Source: Phialophora verrucosa (lineage: Eukaryota; Ascomycota; Eurotiomycetes; Chaetothyriales; Herpotrichiellaceae). From it: a stretch of DNA of 64,000 nt. The notes below the pieces were generated by a model. That model did no database searches. It was not told the origin of the DNA and saw only the letters and a program-made list of their open reading frames with translations. This document shows, piece by piece, positions 10,510-22,483 of the stretch; position 1 is the first letter of the stretch, and each line of letters opens with the position of its first letter. The stretch is taken from assembly GCA_002099365.1 (NCBI GenBank), contig MSED01000002.1, forward strand, positions 2,356,001 to 2,420,000. The letters are read 5' to 3'. The translations under genes were made by a program, and so were the position numbers.

Positions 10510-13500
10510 ATGGCGACTATCAGAGCGCATATCCCTGCTGGCCAAGACGGCCTGACGCCAAATCGGTTCTCTGCGGACGTCCTTTCTCGCGAACCACGAC
10601 CTCCACTTAGCTTCACCGATGACGGTCCCGGTAAACTGTCATCACTTGGACCGCGACATGACAATGATCACGATGACTTCAGGAAGATCAAGATACTTCC
10701 CACCTCTGAGGAAATTCTCGCAGTCAATCGACCCGTCTACATGCCTAAGAAAGACCTGACCCACCGGCACCATCTCGACAATGGGCCTGGTAGACACCTG
10801 GACACCCTCTTCAGACAATTGAGGTGCGATAGCACAGAGATGATACGAGACATCTGCCACTCAGCGGCACAGATCGCCTTCCTAAAGACCGGTGGACTAC
10901 ATTCGGAGGACCATGTGCGGCAGGAGACACGCGCAGGCAACCGTTATTTCTTGTATCGCAACGTCAAAATCCAAGAATTACTATCACATGAACACAAATC
11001 AATGGTGGTCCGCGTCAGCTATGATTGTCCCCCTTTCATGAGAGGCCGGAAGCTGCATGACTCTGGTCGTTTTCAGGGAGGCATGCTCGTTGCTCTACTC
11101 CAGTTGGATCATACCACAATGGAGTTCTCAGTCTACTATATGGAAGTCAACCTAGCTCAGACCACCTTCTCTATGGACGCCTTCGATGGTCGCGGCACTC
11201 GAGCCGCCGTACAACTCTCGTTCCTCCCGACAAGTAGCCATACCGACATCCTACAACTCTGCCGTCATGCACTTGGTCTGAAGATGGACTGTGAGCTCTA
11301 TCTTGTCGAATTCCCCAAGGTTCTCTTTGCAGGCTTTTACAACTGCCTGAAGTGTTTGCAAAACATGAAAAATTCAGAGTTCGCCTTTGCCAAGTATGTC
11401 TCACCCCAAATGGATGTCGAAGAAGTTCTACTCGCACGGGAGCTGAATTTCGCTGTCGGATCACCATCATGGTTTCCATGCCCTCCGCCGTCCTATGCAG
11501 GTATCCGGGAATTTAAATACAATCTCACAAAGATTGTGGGACCTCATTCCCCCATCGCTTCTGTGTCTATAGAAGACCTGTGTCGACCATCGACGCTGGA
11601 TACGATTAAACGCGAAACGACCTTGGATGAAGGTCAGGCCGTAGCATTCAGGGCCAGTCTGATGTGTGATTTTGCTTGCACCCAGGGCCCACCCGGCTGC
11701 GGGAAGACATTTCTAGGAGTCAAAGTGGCGCAGGCAGTCCTCGAGTCCCGCACGTCGCGGAAGCCCGTTCTGCTGGTTTGTCTCACAAACCATGCTTTGG
11801 ACAACTTTCTTACTGATCTCCGAGACGCTGGTGTCTCTGGTCTTCTCCGGGTTGGATCTGGCAGCAAGGAGGAATGGACCGACAGCATAAACCTCCGCGA
11901 CCTCAGACGAAAGACTCGATTCAAGAGAGAGGAGTCGAATGCGATACAAACTCATACGGTGCAAAAGAAAGAATTCATCGCTGACTTGGACGAATTGTGC
12001 AAAGGTATTGCGACTCCCTTCTTTCCTAGGCCAACAAACTAACGTTCACTAGCTGTTTCTTCTCAAACTCACACTGGTGCTGTCCCCTGGCATTATGTTC
12101 GAGACGTACTGAAGAGCGATCACCGGGATATTCATGCACAGTTCATATCAACCACCAAGGTTTCACTAGCTCAATCGTTTACCTTCGAATACTGGTCCGC
12201 TGGAGGGGATCTGACAACCATCCGGGATCTTCATCTCGAATTGGCGAATAGGCTTGCTCAGGTCTCCGCAGGCCATCATGACCTCCCGGAAGAGGACGTC
12301 AGCAAGCTGCTTTTTGACCTGTCGTGGGATGCTGAGCTACGAAGCTTTGGTGCTGGTCCCTCTAGCATTTGGAACATGCCATTGCCAGAGCGTCAGTTGC
12401 TGATCCGGAGCTGGGAAAAGCAAGTTGACAAAGAGGCTCTTGCGCATAAGGTGATGTCTCTTTATCTCGAGTCTCAACATCACGAAGGAGAGATCAAGAG
12501 GATTCAGAGCGAGCGAGACGGCCGCATTATGGGGGCACACAACATCATCGCCATGACAACGACTGTAAGATTTGTTTGCTTTGCTTGATCTCAGAAGTCG
12601 TCCCATGAAGACCGTCAAATCCCCCAGATGAGACGGAGTCTTGCTGCCTCTCCTTGTTGTCTCTTTTGCCTAGCTTGTCGCTTCTAACAGAATCTAACGG
12701 ATATATAGGCGTGTGCCGCCCGCTGGGAAGTGCTCCGATCTCTTGATCTCCAGGTACTCATTTGCGAAGAAGCTGCAGAGGTCATGGAGGCCCACAGCTT
12801 GTGTACACTATTGCCTTCCCTTGAACATGCAGTGTTTATTGGCGATCCTCAGCAGCTGCGACCTGAGACAAACGAGCAGATGTTAAGCCTGGAGTCTAGA
12901 ATCGGGCGACAATATCGACTGGATGAGTCTTTGCTAGAGCGATTGATGCTCCCTCAGGACGTGTCTGCATCCCGGCTGCCAGCAAGCCATTTGAACATCC
13001 AACGCCGTATGCATCCTCAGATCGCTGACATCACTCGTCTGACCTATCCTTACCTCGAGGATCATGAATCCACATTTGGGCGCTCTCCGGTTCACGGGCT
13101 GGCACAGCGCATGTTCTGGTGGGACCACCGAATTCCCGAGATTGAGTCGGACGACCTGAAATCGCATGTTAACCTCCACGAAGTGGAGATGGTAGGCTCA
13201 CTGGTTGAGTACCTCCTCCGCCGCGGCGCTTATCAGCAAGCCGAGATCGCTGTGATAACACCATACACTGGCCAGCTCCTGAAACTCTACAAGCGACTAG
13301 AAGTGACCTGCGACATCTGGCTTTCTGATAGAGATCGAGAAACGTTGCTCGAAGAGGAGGCTCTCGCGCTCGGAGAGGCCCGCACGACTAAAGACGAGAT
13401 TTCCATGTCCAGCATGCTCAGGATCGCCACAGTTGACAATTTTCAGGGCCAAGAGGCTAAAGTGATCATTCTGAGTACTGTCCGCAGTGGAGGCAAGGCA

Positions 13501-16026
13501 GGGTTCCTGAAGACCCTGAACAGAATCAATGTCGCTTGTAGCAGGGCTCGAAACGGTCAGTTCTTCCTGTCATTGAAAGATCCTTTTGCGCTTCCACAAC
13601 TGTGTTGTCGTTGTTCCGCCAACATAGACTAATTCGATCTATCACCAGGTTTCTATGTAATCGGAAACTCTCAGACGCTGTCGCAGGTCCCGATGTGGAG
13701 ACAGATTATCCAAATCTTCAACGGCAGGATCGGAGCGTCGATCATGACTACCTGCCACGTTCATCCCCAACACAACCACCTTGTGCAGCAGCCAGAGGAC
13801 TTTGACGAAGTGGCAGAGTGCTCCTCTATCTGCAATCAGGCGTTGGACTGCGGCCATCATTGCCCCCGACTCTGCCATCCGCCCCAGCTCCATGCACGCT
13901 TGGTCTGCGAAGAAGAGTGTGTGAAGGTCTTTAACTGCGGCCATCGATGTCCCAAACGCTGCTACCAGATTTGTGGAGAATGCACGGTTTCTGTCGACAA
14001 TGTCACACTTGACTGTGGACATCCTGGGCAACGTCTTTGCGCCGGAAGCACTGCTAAGTGCAAGGTCGTCACTGTGAGGAAACAATTGCCCTGCGGCCAC
14101 ACTGCCGACGTTCTATGCGGAGAGGATCCGAATGCCAACATTGTCTGTCAACAGCCGTGCGGAGCGTGGCTCCCGTGTAAGCACACATGCAAGGACATAT
14201 GTGGGAATTGTAACGGTGCTGACAAGAGCCACCCGCCGTGTTCTGAAATCTGCAATTTGCCAAAAGCATGTCTTCACAAGTGCAACGAAACTTGTCATGG
14301 CGCTGGAAAGGCATGTCCGACTGGATGCCTCGAACCATGCACTGACTATTGTGAGCATGGCCCATGTAAGAACCGCTGTCAAGACGCTTGTGAACCCTGC
14401 GTCAAGCAAGCCGTCACTGGCTGCAGTCACGATACAACAGATATGCTTTGTTGCCTCCCGAGCTTATCACTACCATGCAGTCAGAGATGTCCGAAGGCTC
14501 TCAGCTGTGGTCATGCTTGCCCTTCATTGGAAGGCGAGACGTGTCCTCCTTCGAAAGTTTGTCCAGAATGTGTGAGTGGCGAGAAAGGAACCATAGTACT
14601 TTACTCACCGGACTGTCAGCACCTGGTGGAGGTTTCGCAGCTGGATGCCATCAATCTGTGCGGCGTGTACAAGGTCGACACCGATGGGACTATCTTAGCA
14701 CTCAACCCTAACATCCGGCTGCCGCATATCGACGAGCCGAGATGCGTATGTGGAGCACGTTTGAAAGACTCGCGGCGGTATAAAATCCACTCCAAGTTGG
14801 TCAGGTTCAACAGCACTCTGGACCTTCTCCTCGTCAAGATGGGACGGAAGCTGGCCACCTTTGGATCGGCTATTGAGGCACAGGAGACGCAACTTAACGA
14901 AACCTTTGACTCATTTGTCAATGCCATTCGACCTAATCCGCTGGCTGCCAAGGCGAACGCCGAGCTCCTTTTGCGCCGATCCCGAGAGATTCTCGATTTG
15001 CAAAACCACATCGCGGGCTTCCGGAAGGATGTTGTTGATCTGGTCCGGCGTGACCTTGCGCGTCTGAACAAGGCGATTCCCAACATTGTGCAGTCCTACA
15101 ATCTGATGTTCCACCTCCATTTTGATGTACTGGGATACCGGGTCGTCAGTGTGCGTCTCAATGACGTGTTGAAAATTGGAAATCAACTTCTGACTCTGCA
15201 AGATCCATCCTTCAGTGTCCGGCGGCAAGTTCTCAAGTTGATACAATTCGTCTACAGGGAGTCGGTCACATGGGTCGGTCTTTGCAAGAAGACCTTAACC
15301 GACCCACTCCTCATGACCAGTCCGTCTCTTGAAGCCGAACTTAGGTTGCAGCAGTTGCAGTTCCTTCTTTTCGCCCAGTCAACAAGAGTCCAGTTGGCCG
15401 ATCTTGGCAAGCCCGTTGTAGACACTACCCTTGCTATGGACGACGAAGCGGTCAAGGCTAGCTTGGACATGGTCATGAAACTCAACCGGAAATCCCCCGG
15501 TAACTGTGCTCCTTTCATGGAGACTGCACGAGAATTTGCCAATCTCTTTGCATCTGCGCATGAGATCTCGACCTTTTCGCAGATCCCAGCAATCAAGAAT
15601 GCTCAAGTGCGTGAGGCTGAGAAGCTCTGGGGGCAACACAAACTTGGGCATCTGAAAACATGTCCCAGGAGTCACATTTACTCTTCCAAGACATTCAGTG
15701 ACGCCTGTCCGGAATGCGAGAAGGGGCCTCCAATCTCTAGGAACGAGGCGTTTCGTGAGTCTTCCAAGCACCTGTTTGAGCGCCAATTCTTGGAGGCAAT
15801 GCGCGCCAGGTCCGCCCAATCCCGCAGTGTTGAGCCTGCGAGACCGAAAACCGACGAGCCGAACACTGATCGGCCGGTGTTGGAGGAAGAGGTGGTCAGT
15901 CGGGCATCCAAATCCAATAACTTGACCCCGGAAGAGCGATTTCTCCTAGCAATGCGGAACGGCTTGCCTAAGATCGAAGGCAGACGACCAGTGCTGGAGG
16001 CTAAGAAGCCAGCAGAAGGAGCTTGA
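10510..16026 (+). CDS. SF1 UPF1-like helicase with NFX1-type zinc fingers
   Basis: Four exons, 10510-12004, 12053-12564, 12709-13555 and 13649-16026, join to one 1743-residue frame. The introns are 48, 144 and 93 nt. The helicase core shows Walker A GPPGCGKT (about residue 393), motif II ICEEAAEV (about 686), GDPQQLRP, the VDNFQGQEAKV motif and NRINVACSRAR. A cysteine-rich region with repeated CGHxCPxxC-type NFX1 fingers spans about residues 1018-1260, then a helical C-terminal part. The architecture matches fungal ZNFX1/Hrr1-type proteins, which in fission yeast act with RNA-dependent RNA polymerase in heterochromatin silencing; an RNA-silencing or RNA-surveillance role here is inferred. A coding-like stretch in another frame follows the stop. 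Confidence 0.88.
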
Positions 16027-16418
16027 GCCAACAGTGGAAGAAGAATACGAACATGGGATGCACCAAGTCGAGGAGCAGGAGCCTGCAAACGCAGGGAGAC
16101 CGATCTCGGCCGGTTGAGCCTGCTAAAGCAGTCCCTGTGGCTAAAAGACTTCTTTATTGCGATGAGAAGAGTCAAAGGGATCAGTGATGGCGGAAAAATG
16201 TCCGAGAAATCCCCAAAAACAGCACCAAAGCGGGAGAGTGGGAGACATGGATGGATTGATATGATAGTCTGCTCGAAAACCGAGTTAGTGGCCTTCAACG
16301 TAGCCTGAAAGGTGATAGAAAAGGAAATGCATGAAGTCCCCTCCGTACAAGCCGGAGCAGTTGTATGACCCAAGCAATTACTCGTAGTTCTGCTAGTGCT
16401 CGTACCCGCGCATTTTTC
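16027..16418. other. Convergent intergenic region, helicase / seipin
   Basis: 392 bp between two convergent stops. The first about 95 bp read well in a different frame from the helicase end (acidic E/Q-rich peptide to a stop near 16119), which may be a lost C-terminal extension. Otherwise this is 3' UTR. Confidence 0.45.
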
Positions 16419-17974
16419 TCATCTCTTGCCCGACCCTCTGGAGCTTCGTCTCCTCACGCCCGACGAGGCGACATGCTCGCTCTCCATGCTCGTGCCGATG
16501 CCCGAATCAAAACCCCGGCCTCGGATCTCCTGTCCTTCTTCGCCTTCGCCCTCGTCATCAGCCGCTTCACCCACACCCATCGGGCGTCTTAGATGTTCAT
16601 CTTCCGCCTCACCACCGCGACCACCGCCCTGGGCCACTTCCGCGGCTGATCCTGAGCCTGAGCCTGACCGTCCCTGATACGTTAGTGGAGGTCGGCCCCG
16701 CGTGGTCGGATACTGGGCCGGCGTGTCCGAGAGATTCGCGATTGACAGGCCTCCGCCGTGCGAAGATGATTCCTGGTCATCCTCTTCGGTCTTGACTTTG
16801 ACAACGGCTCCAGCTCCAGCTCCAGTCCCAACTCCAGCTGCTGATGAAGTATCACCCCCGCCACCACCCTCGACTTTAATGTGGCGTTCCGCACCTTCGA
16901 GTTTGACTTTATCCCTCTCCCCCTTCTCCTCCTTCTTGGGTCCGACGGCAAGAGGCCTGCTCCTCTTTGTCCAAAAATGCGAAATAACCCCCCACCCGAG
17001 CACCATACTCGTCACGGCCACGAGGTAGAACAGCGTGGAGAAGACGACGAAGCTGACGCCCCTGTAGTTGTAGACCACGTACCTCAGGCCCTGGAACCGG
17101 GCGCGGAAGACCAGCCTCGCACCATAGACGCGTAGGTTCTCGCGCGACTGGAGTTCCACCCTCGCGTGCGTGGGGACGATGTTCTTGCCACCTCCACCTC
17201 CACCTCCCGCGGCTCCCAAGCCGGGCATGCGCCGCCGCTGCTGGAACACCAGCATCTCAAACATGGGGACCACGAGGGTCGAGCGGTCCAGGTCGCGCAT
17301 CCCGAGGACGTGGAGCGGGAGACGGACGAGCGTTCGCGCCAGGCCGGGGATCGAGCTCGCGAACGGCAGGATCGCGGGTCTGCGCGAGTGATGGAGCACG
17401 TCGCTGTGGGGGAGCAGCGTGATGGTCGAGATGTGGTTTGGCGGAGGACTACTACTGCTACTACTACTCGTACCGGGCTCCGCGCCCAGAAGAGACAGGT
17501 CGAGCATGAAGTTGCCGGCGTCGAGATTGGTGGCGCAGCGTGGCATCTCGAGGATCAGGGACACGTCGTACGCTTGGTTGGGGATCAGGGCCGCGGTGTC
17601 CAGCGCGACGGTGGCGTAGGGGTGGCGGCTCGCGTCTGCGCCGGCGCCGGCACCGTCATATTGGAGATATAACACGCGTTCGAGGTTGATCTGGGGGATG
17701 TAGTTGTAGTAGAAGAAGGCGTAGGCCGTGGAGGAGACGGTCAGCAAGACGGTCGAGGTGGTCAAGAAGAGGATGGTCGAGAGGTAGATCTTGATGGCGG
17801 ACCGAGAGGTCAGGATGCGCAGCGGCGCGAGGGCGAGTTTCTGTCGCGGGTTGAGTGTGAGATGACGACCGGGGGTAGGGATATGGGAGTGGAACCTACA
17901 AATGCTCGCCGGAGCAGCGAGTCCCCTTCCTCGTCGTCGTCGCCGTTGTTGTAATAGGAGCCTGCATCTGCCAT
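16419..17974 (-). CDS. SEI1: Seipin (lipid-droplet assembly protein)
   Basis: Exons 17900-17974 and 16419-17840, joined across a 59-nt intron at phase 0, give 498 residues. Seipins form ER rings at contact sites with lipid droplets and control droplet biogenesis. Visible parts are a short acidic cytosolic N-terminus, a first membrane segment (about residues 40-70, with ILFLTTSTVLLTVSS), a luminal beta-sandwich domain with ALIPNQAYDVSLILEMP and ENLRVYGARLVF, and a second membrane segment (FVVFSTLFYLVAVTSMVLGW) followed by a disordered cytosolic tail of about 150 residues. The luminal domain contains a poly-Ser and a poly-Gly insertion that are probably surface loops. An in-frame ATG at 17995 would add seven residues. 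Confidence 0.88.
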
Positions 17975-18454
17975 TTTGCGGCGTGGAACTGGCACTCGCT
18001 CACGCGGGCAGACGCGTCATGTTGACCCTGGAGCACCCAACACGACGGCCACAAGGTCGTCTATTGAGAGTCTAATTAGGGCGTCGTACGGTTTACACCA
18101 GCGACAATGTATGCAGTACAAGCACATCGACAAGCATTCCAGTTTTCGTTCCCGGCATTAAAATTGTTGAGACGCGTCGGGCTTCGTCGCGCTCGAAGAT
18201 GACGTCAATGTGGGAGGGACGCTCGAACACTGACTACGCTGCTCTCATTCGTATCGTGCGAAGAGGATGTTAAGCATTAATTAACCACTACAATTTCGTC
18301 GTCTGCTATGGTGCAGTAAGGCCATGGCCGACCATCCACCCGGGGTATTTCGTGACTTATAAAGCACAAGGTGGGTTGCGCAATCGACTTTTGCTTTTCC
18401 TTATTCCATCGGCCGTAATAACACAATCGAGAGTAAGAGAACCACTCAACTCCC
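17975..18454. promoter_or_regulatory. Seipin promoter and CSC1-type channel 3' region
   Basis: 480 bp between two genes on the minus strand. It holds the 5' region of seipin and the 3' UTR of the channel gene. AT-rich at about 18260-18300. No operator or RNA gene could be assigned. Confidence 0.45.
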
Positions 18455-21247
18455 TCAATACCTCACAAGTCTCTGCCACAATGGCATCTCCTTGACTTCT
18501 TCCTCGTGCCAGACAAGCTTGTTCTTCTCGTCTAGTTCAGCGTGTGAATCGGTACTGGGGATGCCCGCCTCTCGATTCTCAGCCACCATCATGCGACTGA
18601 CGCCAGACTTGTCCTTTGCCAGCCAAATGACTGGTGCCTGATCAGTGATGGCAGGATTGACATACGCCTGCTCATACTCCTCCGGCGTGTATCCGGGGAT
18701 CCAGTCTTCCGAGTCGGCCGAGTTCGGGACGATCTTCTTGTTCATCTCGTAGAATTTCAAGGCCAGAGGCTCAATGCGCCGACTCAAGAAGTTGAACGGT
18801 GGGGATTTGGATTGCGTCTTGGATCCAGGTTGATCGCCGACTTCCTCAGCTTTAGTGGTTCCTACTTCCGTCGGGACGGTCGAATTGCCGCGAGTCGACG
18901 AGCCAGCGCCAGCCTCCATATTCTCGTGCTTGAGTTGTTGTTCGTCAATCAATTGCTCCATGATCGTGGTGCTGTACTTGTTGCTGTTCAACAACTCTAG
19001 TGGCATATGCTGCTCCAACGGCGCAATAGCACGGTCGAACATGATTTGGAAGACGACAACCACAACCAGGAAAACGACCATGATGGCCAATGGGCCGGCG
19101 CTGGCGGCGCTCTTGCTGCACCCAATGGCGAAGAGTCCGATGAGACATACCGAAGCCAGATAAACTCCAGTCATCAGTTGTTTCATTGCCCTCGAGTATG
19201 CCTCGCCTTTTGTGTCAACTCTGTTGCCGAAAACGAAGAGCCAGTTGTATCTGAACATCAGGTAGAGAAGACAGAATCCGATCGTAGCGAAGCCTAGCAG
19301 CAGCGGGGCGATGCACGAGTACGAGATGGCGATCACTCCGAGGAGGGTGAACTTCGGATACGTCGAGCCCCAGCCGATGCCTGGGAGGTTGGTGAATCGG
19401 TTGTACTTCTTGCGTGGGGTCTTGTCCAAGAACTTGCCCAGCAAGACGTACATCAGCAACGGGACAATATTGAGCAACTGGAGAGCCGCCTGCATCAATC
19501 CAGTGAGAATGAAATAGCTGATGTAGAAGTTGGACGCCTTGGGCAAGTTGGTCGCGAGCAGGCTCGGTGCCGAGCCAGGGTTCTGGACGATCTGAGTGGT
19601 CACCGCACTGGCACCTGTTCGCTGGTCAGTACTATGCAATGCGCCGAGATCGGGGTTCCGACATACTGGAGGCAAATGTGGTGATGAGGAAGACTTGTAC
19701 CACTTGGAAGGCGAAATACCATGACTGTACCTTGAGCTGGATAGCCGATTGAGTTGGCTCTCCAGCAAACTTGGCCAGTAAGCCGCAGAAGATGGGTACG
19801 AGAGCCATGAGGACCGCGAGGAGAACAACAGGCAACAGGCCAGTGACGACACCGAGGATCACCTTCGGAATATCGTTGATGAAGCTCAAGAAGTGAACCT
19901 TATTAGTGAGATAATTGATGTTGGATAACGCACCGACGAAGGCAACAGGAATGGCCCAGAAGATAATCATGATCCAGATGATGATGGTTGCGATGATGAT
20001 CTTGACCTTCCGAGAGCTGTAGCTGGTGCCCAAGTTGTGCCACACGACCTCACTGGGTTGCACGCCAATGTAGCGAGGAGAGAACTTGGTCCTGGAGTCG
20101 CGACCCACGGATTGGTAGGCATTGTGAGCGGCCGTCTGGTTAGAGAACTCGATGAACGCTGCGGAAACCTTGGTGTGGTTCAGGTCCAGATGCTCGTTCT
20201 GCTGCTCAGGGACGTATCGATTCAGTTCCTCGAGTCTGCCGCGAGACCAGTTTATAGTGTCGACCTTTCTCCAAAGCTGAGGCATCAGTCTATGCTTGGG
20301 GCGTTTCTTCTCGTTGATCCAGCGCTTGGGTTCCAGACCAGCCGCTTCACTTGCGTTTGAGGCGTTGGATTTCTTCTCGGCCTTCAGCCGGTTGGCGTTG
20401 GCTTGCTTGATGAGCTTCATCTCGGCACCTTCAAGCTTCAAGGCTGCCTTTGTCCTCTCCTTGACATCTTTTTCAAGCTTCTTGCAGTCTGTGACAAGCC
20501 AGACTCTGCGAACGGCAGAACCGAACATCTGTCGTAGAGGTTTTTCCTCCATGTACCCATGAGGCAAACCCATGACCAGGATAGTTCTAGAGGAAAGACG
20601 CTGTGCGTGGGCTGCGGAAAGGAAATACGCTCTCCGCAGTCCAATAAAATTAAGTCTCTCACGGGCAATCAAAAGGGTGACGAAGCCGAAGTAGATGCAG
20701 GCGACGAGAGCATGAGCGTAGTATCTCTTCGGATCGACAACATTGCTCATGCTCAGGATGTCGAGTTGCTGTTGGCCGCCGTGGCCGGTGGCATTGACGG
20801 GGAAGAGCACGGGCCAGGTGATGAAGCAGCCAACGAGGCTCATGACAATGAAGACCTTGAACATGCGAAGCCAGAGGTAGCCATCAAGAGAATTGTGACC
20901 GAGGACGTAGTCGTCGGGAAGCGACGAGTAGTTGCGCAGAAGGCCAAAGAAGCCCGACTGGGATTGAGGCGTGGTCCATCCTTTCTCAAGCAGTCGGTCG
21001 TCGGTTCTGGGCCGGTAGACACGAGAGTAGCGAGTTCGAGCGATGAGGAAGACAATAAAGGCGACGAGGGCGATGACGGCAGTCGGAACCAGGGTCGAAA
21101 CGATGCCCGAAAGCGAGTTGGAGCCTTGATTGCGGTTGGATCCCTGCGACTGCGTTGAGATGAGTGTCAGTAGGGGAGCACGGCTCAGAGGCGGTCCTGA
21201 CAACGAACCTGGCGGGAAAACAGCATGTGAGTAGCGGCGTCCTCCAT
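18455..21247 (-). CDS. CSC1: CSC1/OSCA-family stress-gated cation channel
   Basis: Three exons, 21209-21247 (39 nt), 19667-21149 and 18455-19614, give 893 residues. The introns are 59 and 52 nt, with CTGAC-like branch sites. Family members are plasma-membrane, hyperosmolarity- or stretch-activated calcium-permeable channels. The product shows the N-terminal three-helix region (STLVPTAVIALVAFIVFLI near the start), the cytosolic PHM7-like domain with RTILVMGLPHGY, and the RSN1_7TM pore block with FLITTFAS across the second splice site, then PLLMYVLLGKFLDKTPRKKY. The C-terminus holds EDWIPGYTPEEYE and ends in a charged tail. The tiny first exon was recognised because it supplies the short polar start typical of fungal homologues; an error there would change only about 13 residues. 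Confidence 0.9.
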
Positions 21248-22483
21248 CTTCGCGAGTGTATCAGGAATGACAGCCTCGCAAGGCCAGGCCGGCTAAGCGA
21301 GCAAGATGGATGGACAGTAAGACTCGCTTATCTGCTCGAGTGCGAGGCGAGGGCAGAGAGAGGGCGAAAGATCTGCGCGTTAAATGAAGGTGGGAAACCG
21401 AAACAGGATTGTTTATATCACAGAGTCCAAGGACTACGATGCTCGCTCTGGCCCCTGATACTGTGGCTTGTTTGTTGTCCGAATGAGCTCACACATGACG
21501 ACGGCTGTTATTTGGACTGTCCAAGATCGACATCTGGGCGTCCGATCCCTGCAGCACCTTGATTCCTCAGTCTCACCTGCCATTCGGCCATTTGGAATCT
21601 GACCATCGTACCCACTGCAACAACCCGCTGTCAGTGCTCGCCAGTGACATTTCCACCCCACTTTCAGCTGCAATGGACCGCGGACAGCCACAGCTGGCAC
21701 TCGCAGCCGCCAAAGAGGTGGTGGTGTGGCTTGAGTGAGTGATGTCAACTCACATTTCACCGCGTCCACACATCAAATTGGCAATGACCTGCCAAAGTTG
21801 AAGCCAATGCGGTGAAGTCCAGAATCCGGTTTCCAACGAATGACCGACATGATGTCAGCGTTCAGTCTCGTCTCTCGCCTATCTCTACTCCTCTCCTCTA
21901 CTCCATACGAGTACTAGCACACTGGTTTGAGCCGCGACGTTACTTTTACCCAAGAGTAATAGTGCACCAAGACGACTAACCGCGTACGAGTAGGGTCTGA
22001 CTCTCGTTTCATTCAAAAGTCATCTATGTTACACAAAATATTTATCGAGTGGCTGGACCAGGTTCCCGGCAAGCCAGAGGCTGCTTCGAGCTGGACACCA
22101 TCTTGTCGACGACAGACAGCCACAAACGAGCGACTGTTCCCTTTTCTGCCATGCCACAAAGCATTATGAATAGGAATCTTGCTTTTTCTTCCCGCCGCGG
22201 TAATTTTCAAGTCATAAGAACACCGGTCATTCCTCGTGCGATGATTATGCCCGTTTGCCTTGTGCTTTCCTTCCACATATAGGGGCTGGGACTCCATTCC
22301 CTGCTAAGTCAGTGCTCCGTCATATGCATGATACTGCAAAGGTGACAATCGCCATCCCGTCCGGGCGTCCCACACATCCCAAATCACGAGAACAGTGTAC
22401 AAGAAAGGAATTTCAAACCCAGTCCGTGGTTCATCCAGCCATCCTCCCCCGCTGGACTCTATGCACAAATATCTCTCCTGTCT
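21248..22483. other. Intergenic, channel promoter and NOT1 3' region
   Basis: 1236 bp between genes on the same strand. No ORF has convincing similarity. Two TACGAGTA-like words occur near 21905 and 21985. The distal part should be the NOT1 3' UTR, the proximal part the channel promoter. Confidence 0.45.

Noticed and set aside
20559..21158. 199-codon plus ORF opposite the CSC1-type channel
   Set aside because: Antisense shadow of a well supported exon; charged low-complexity translation only.
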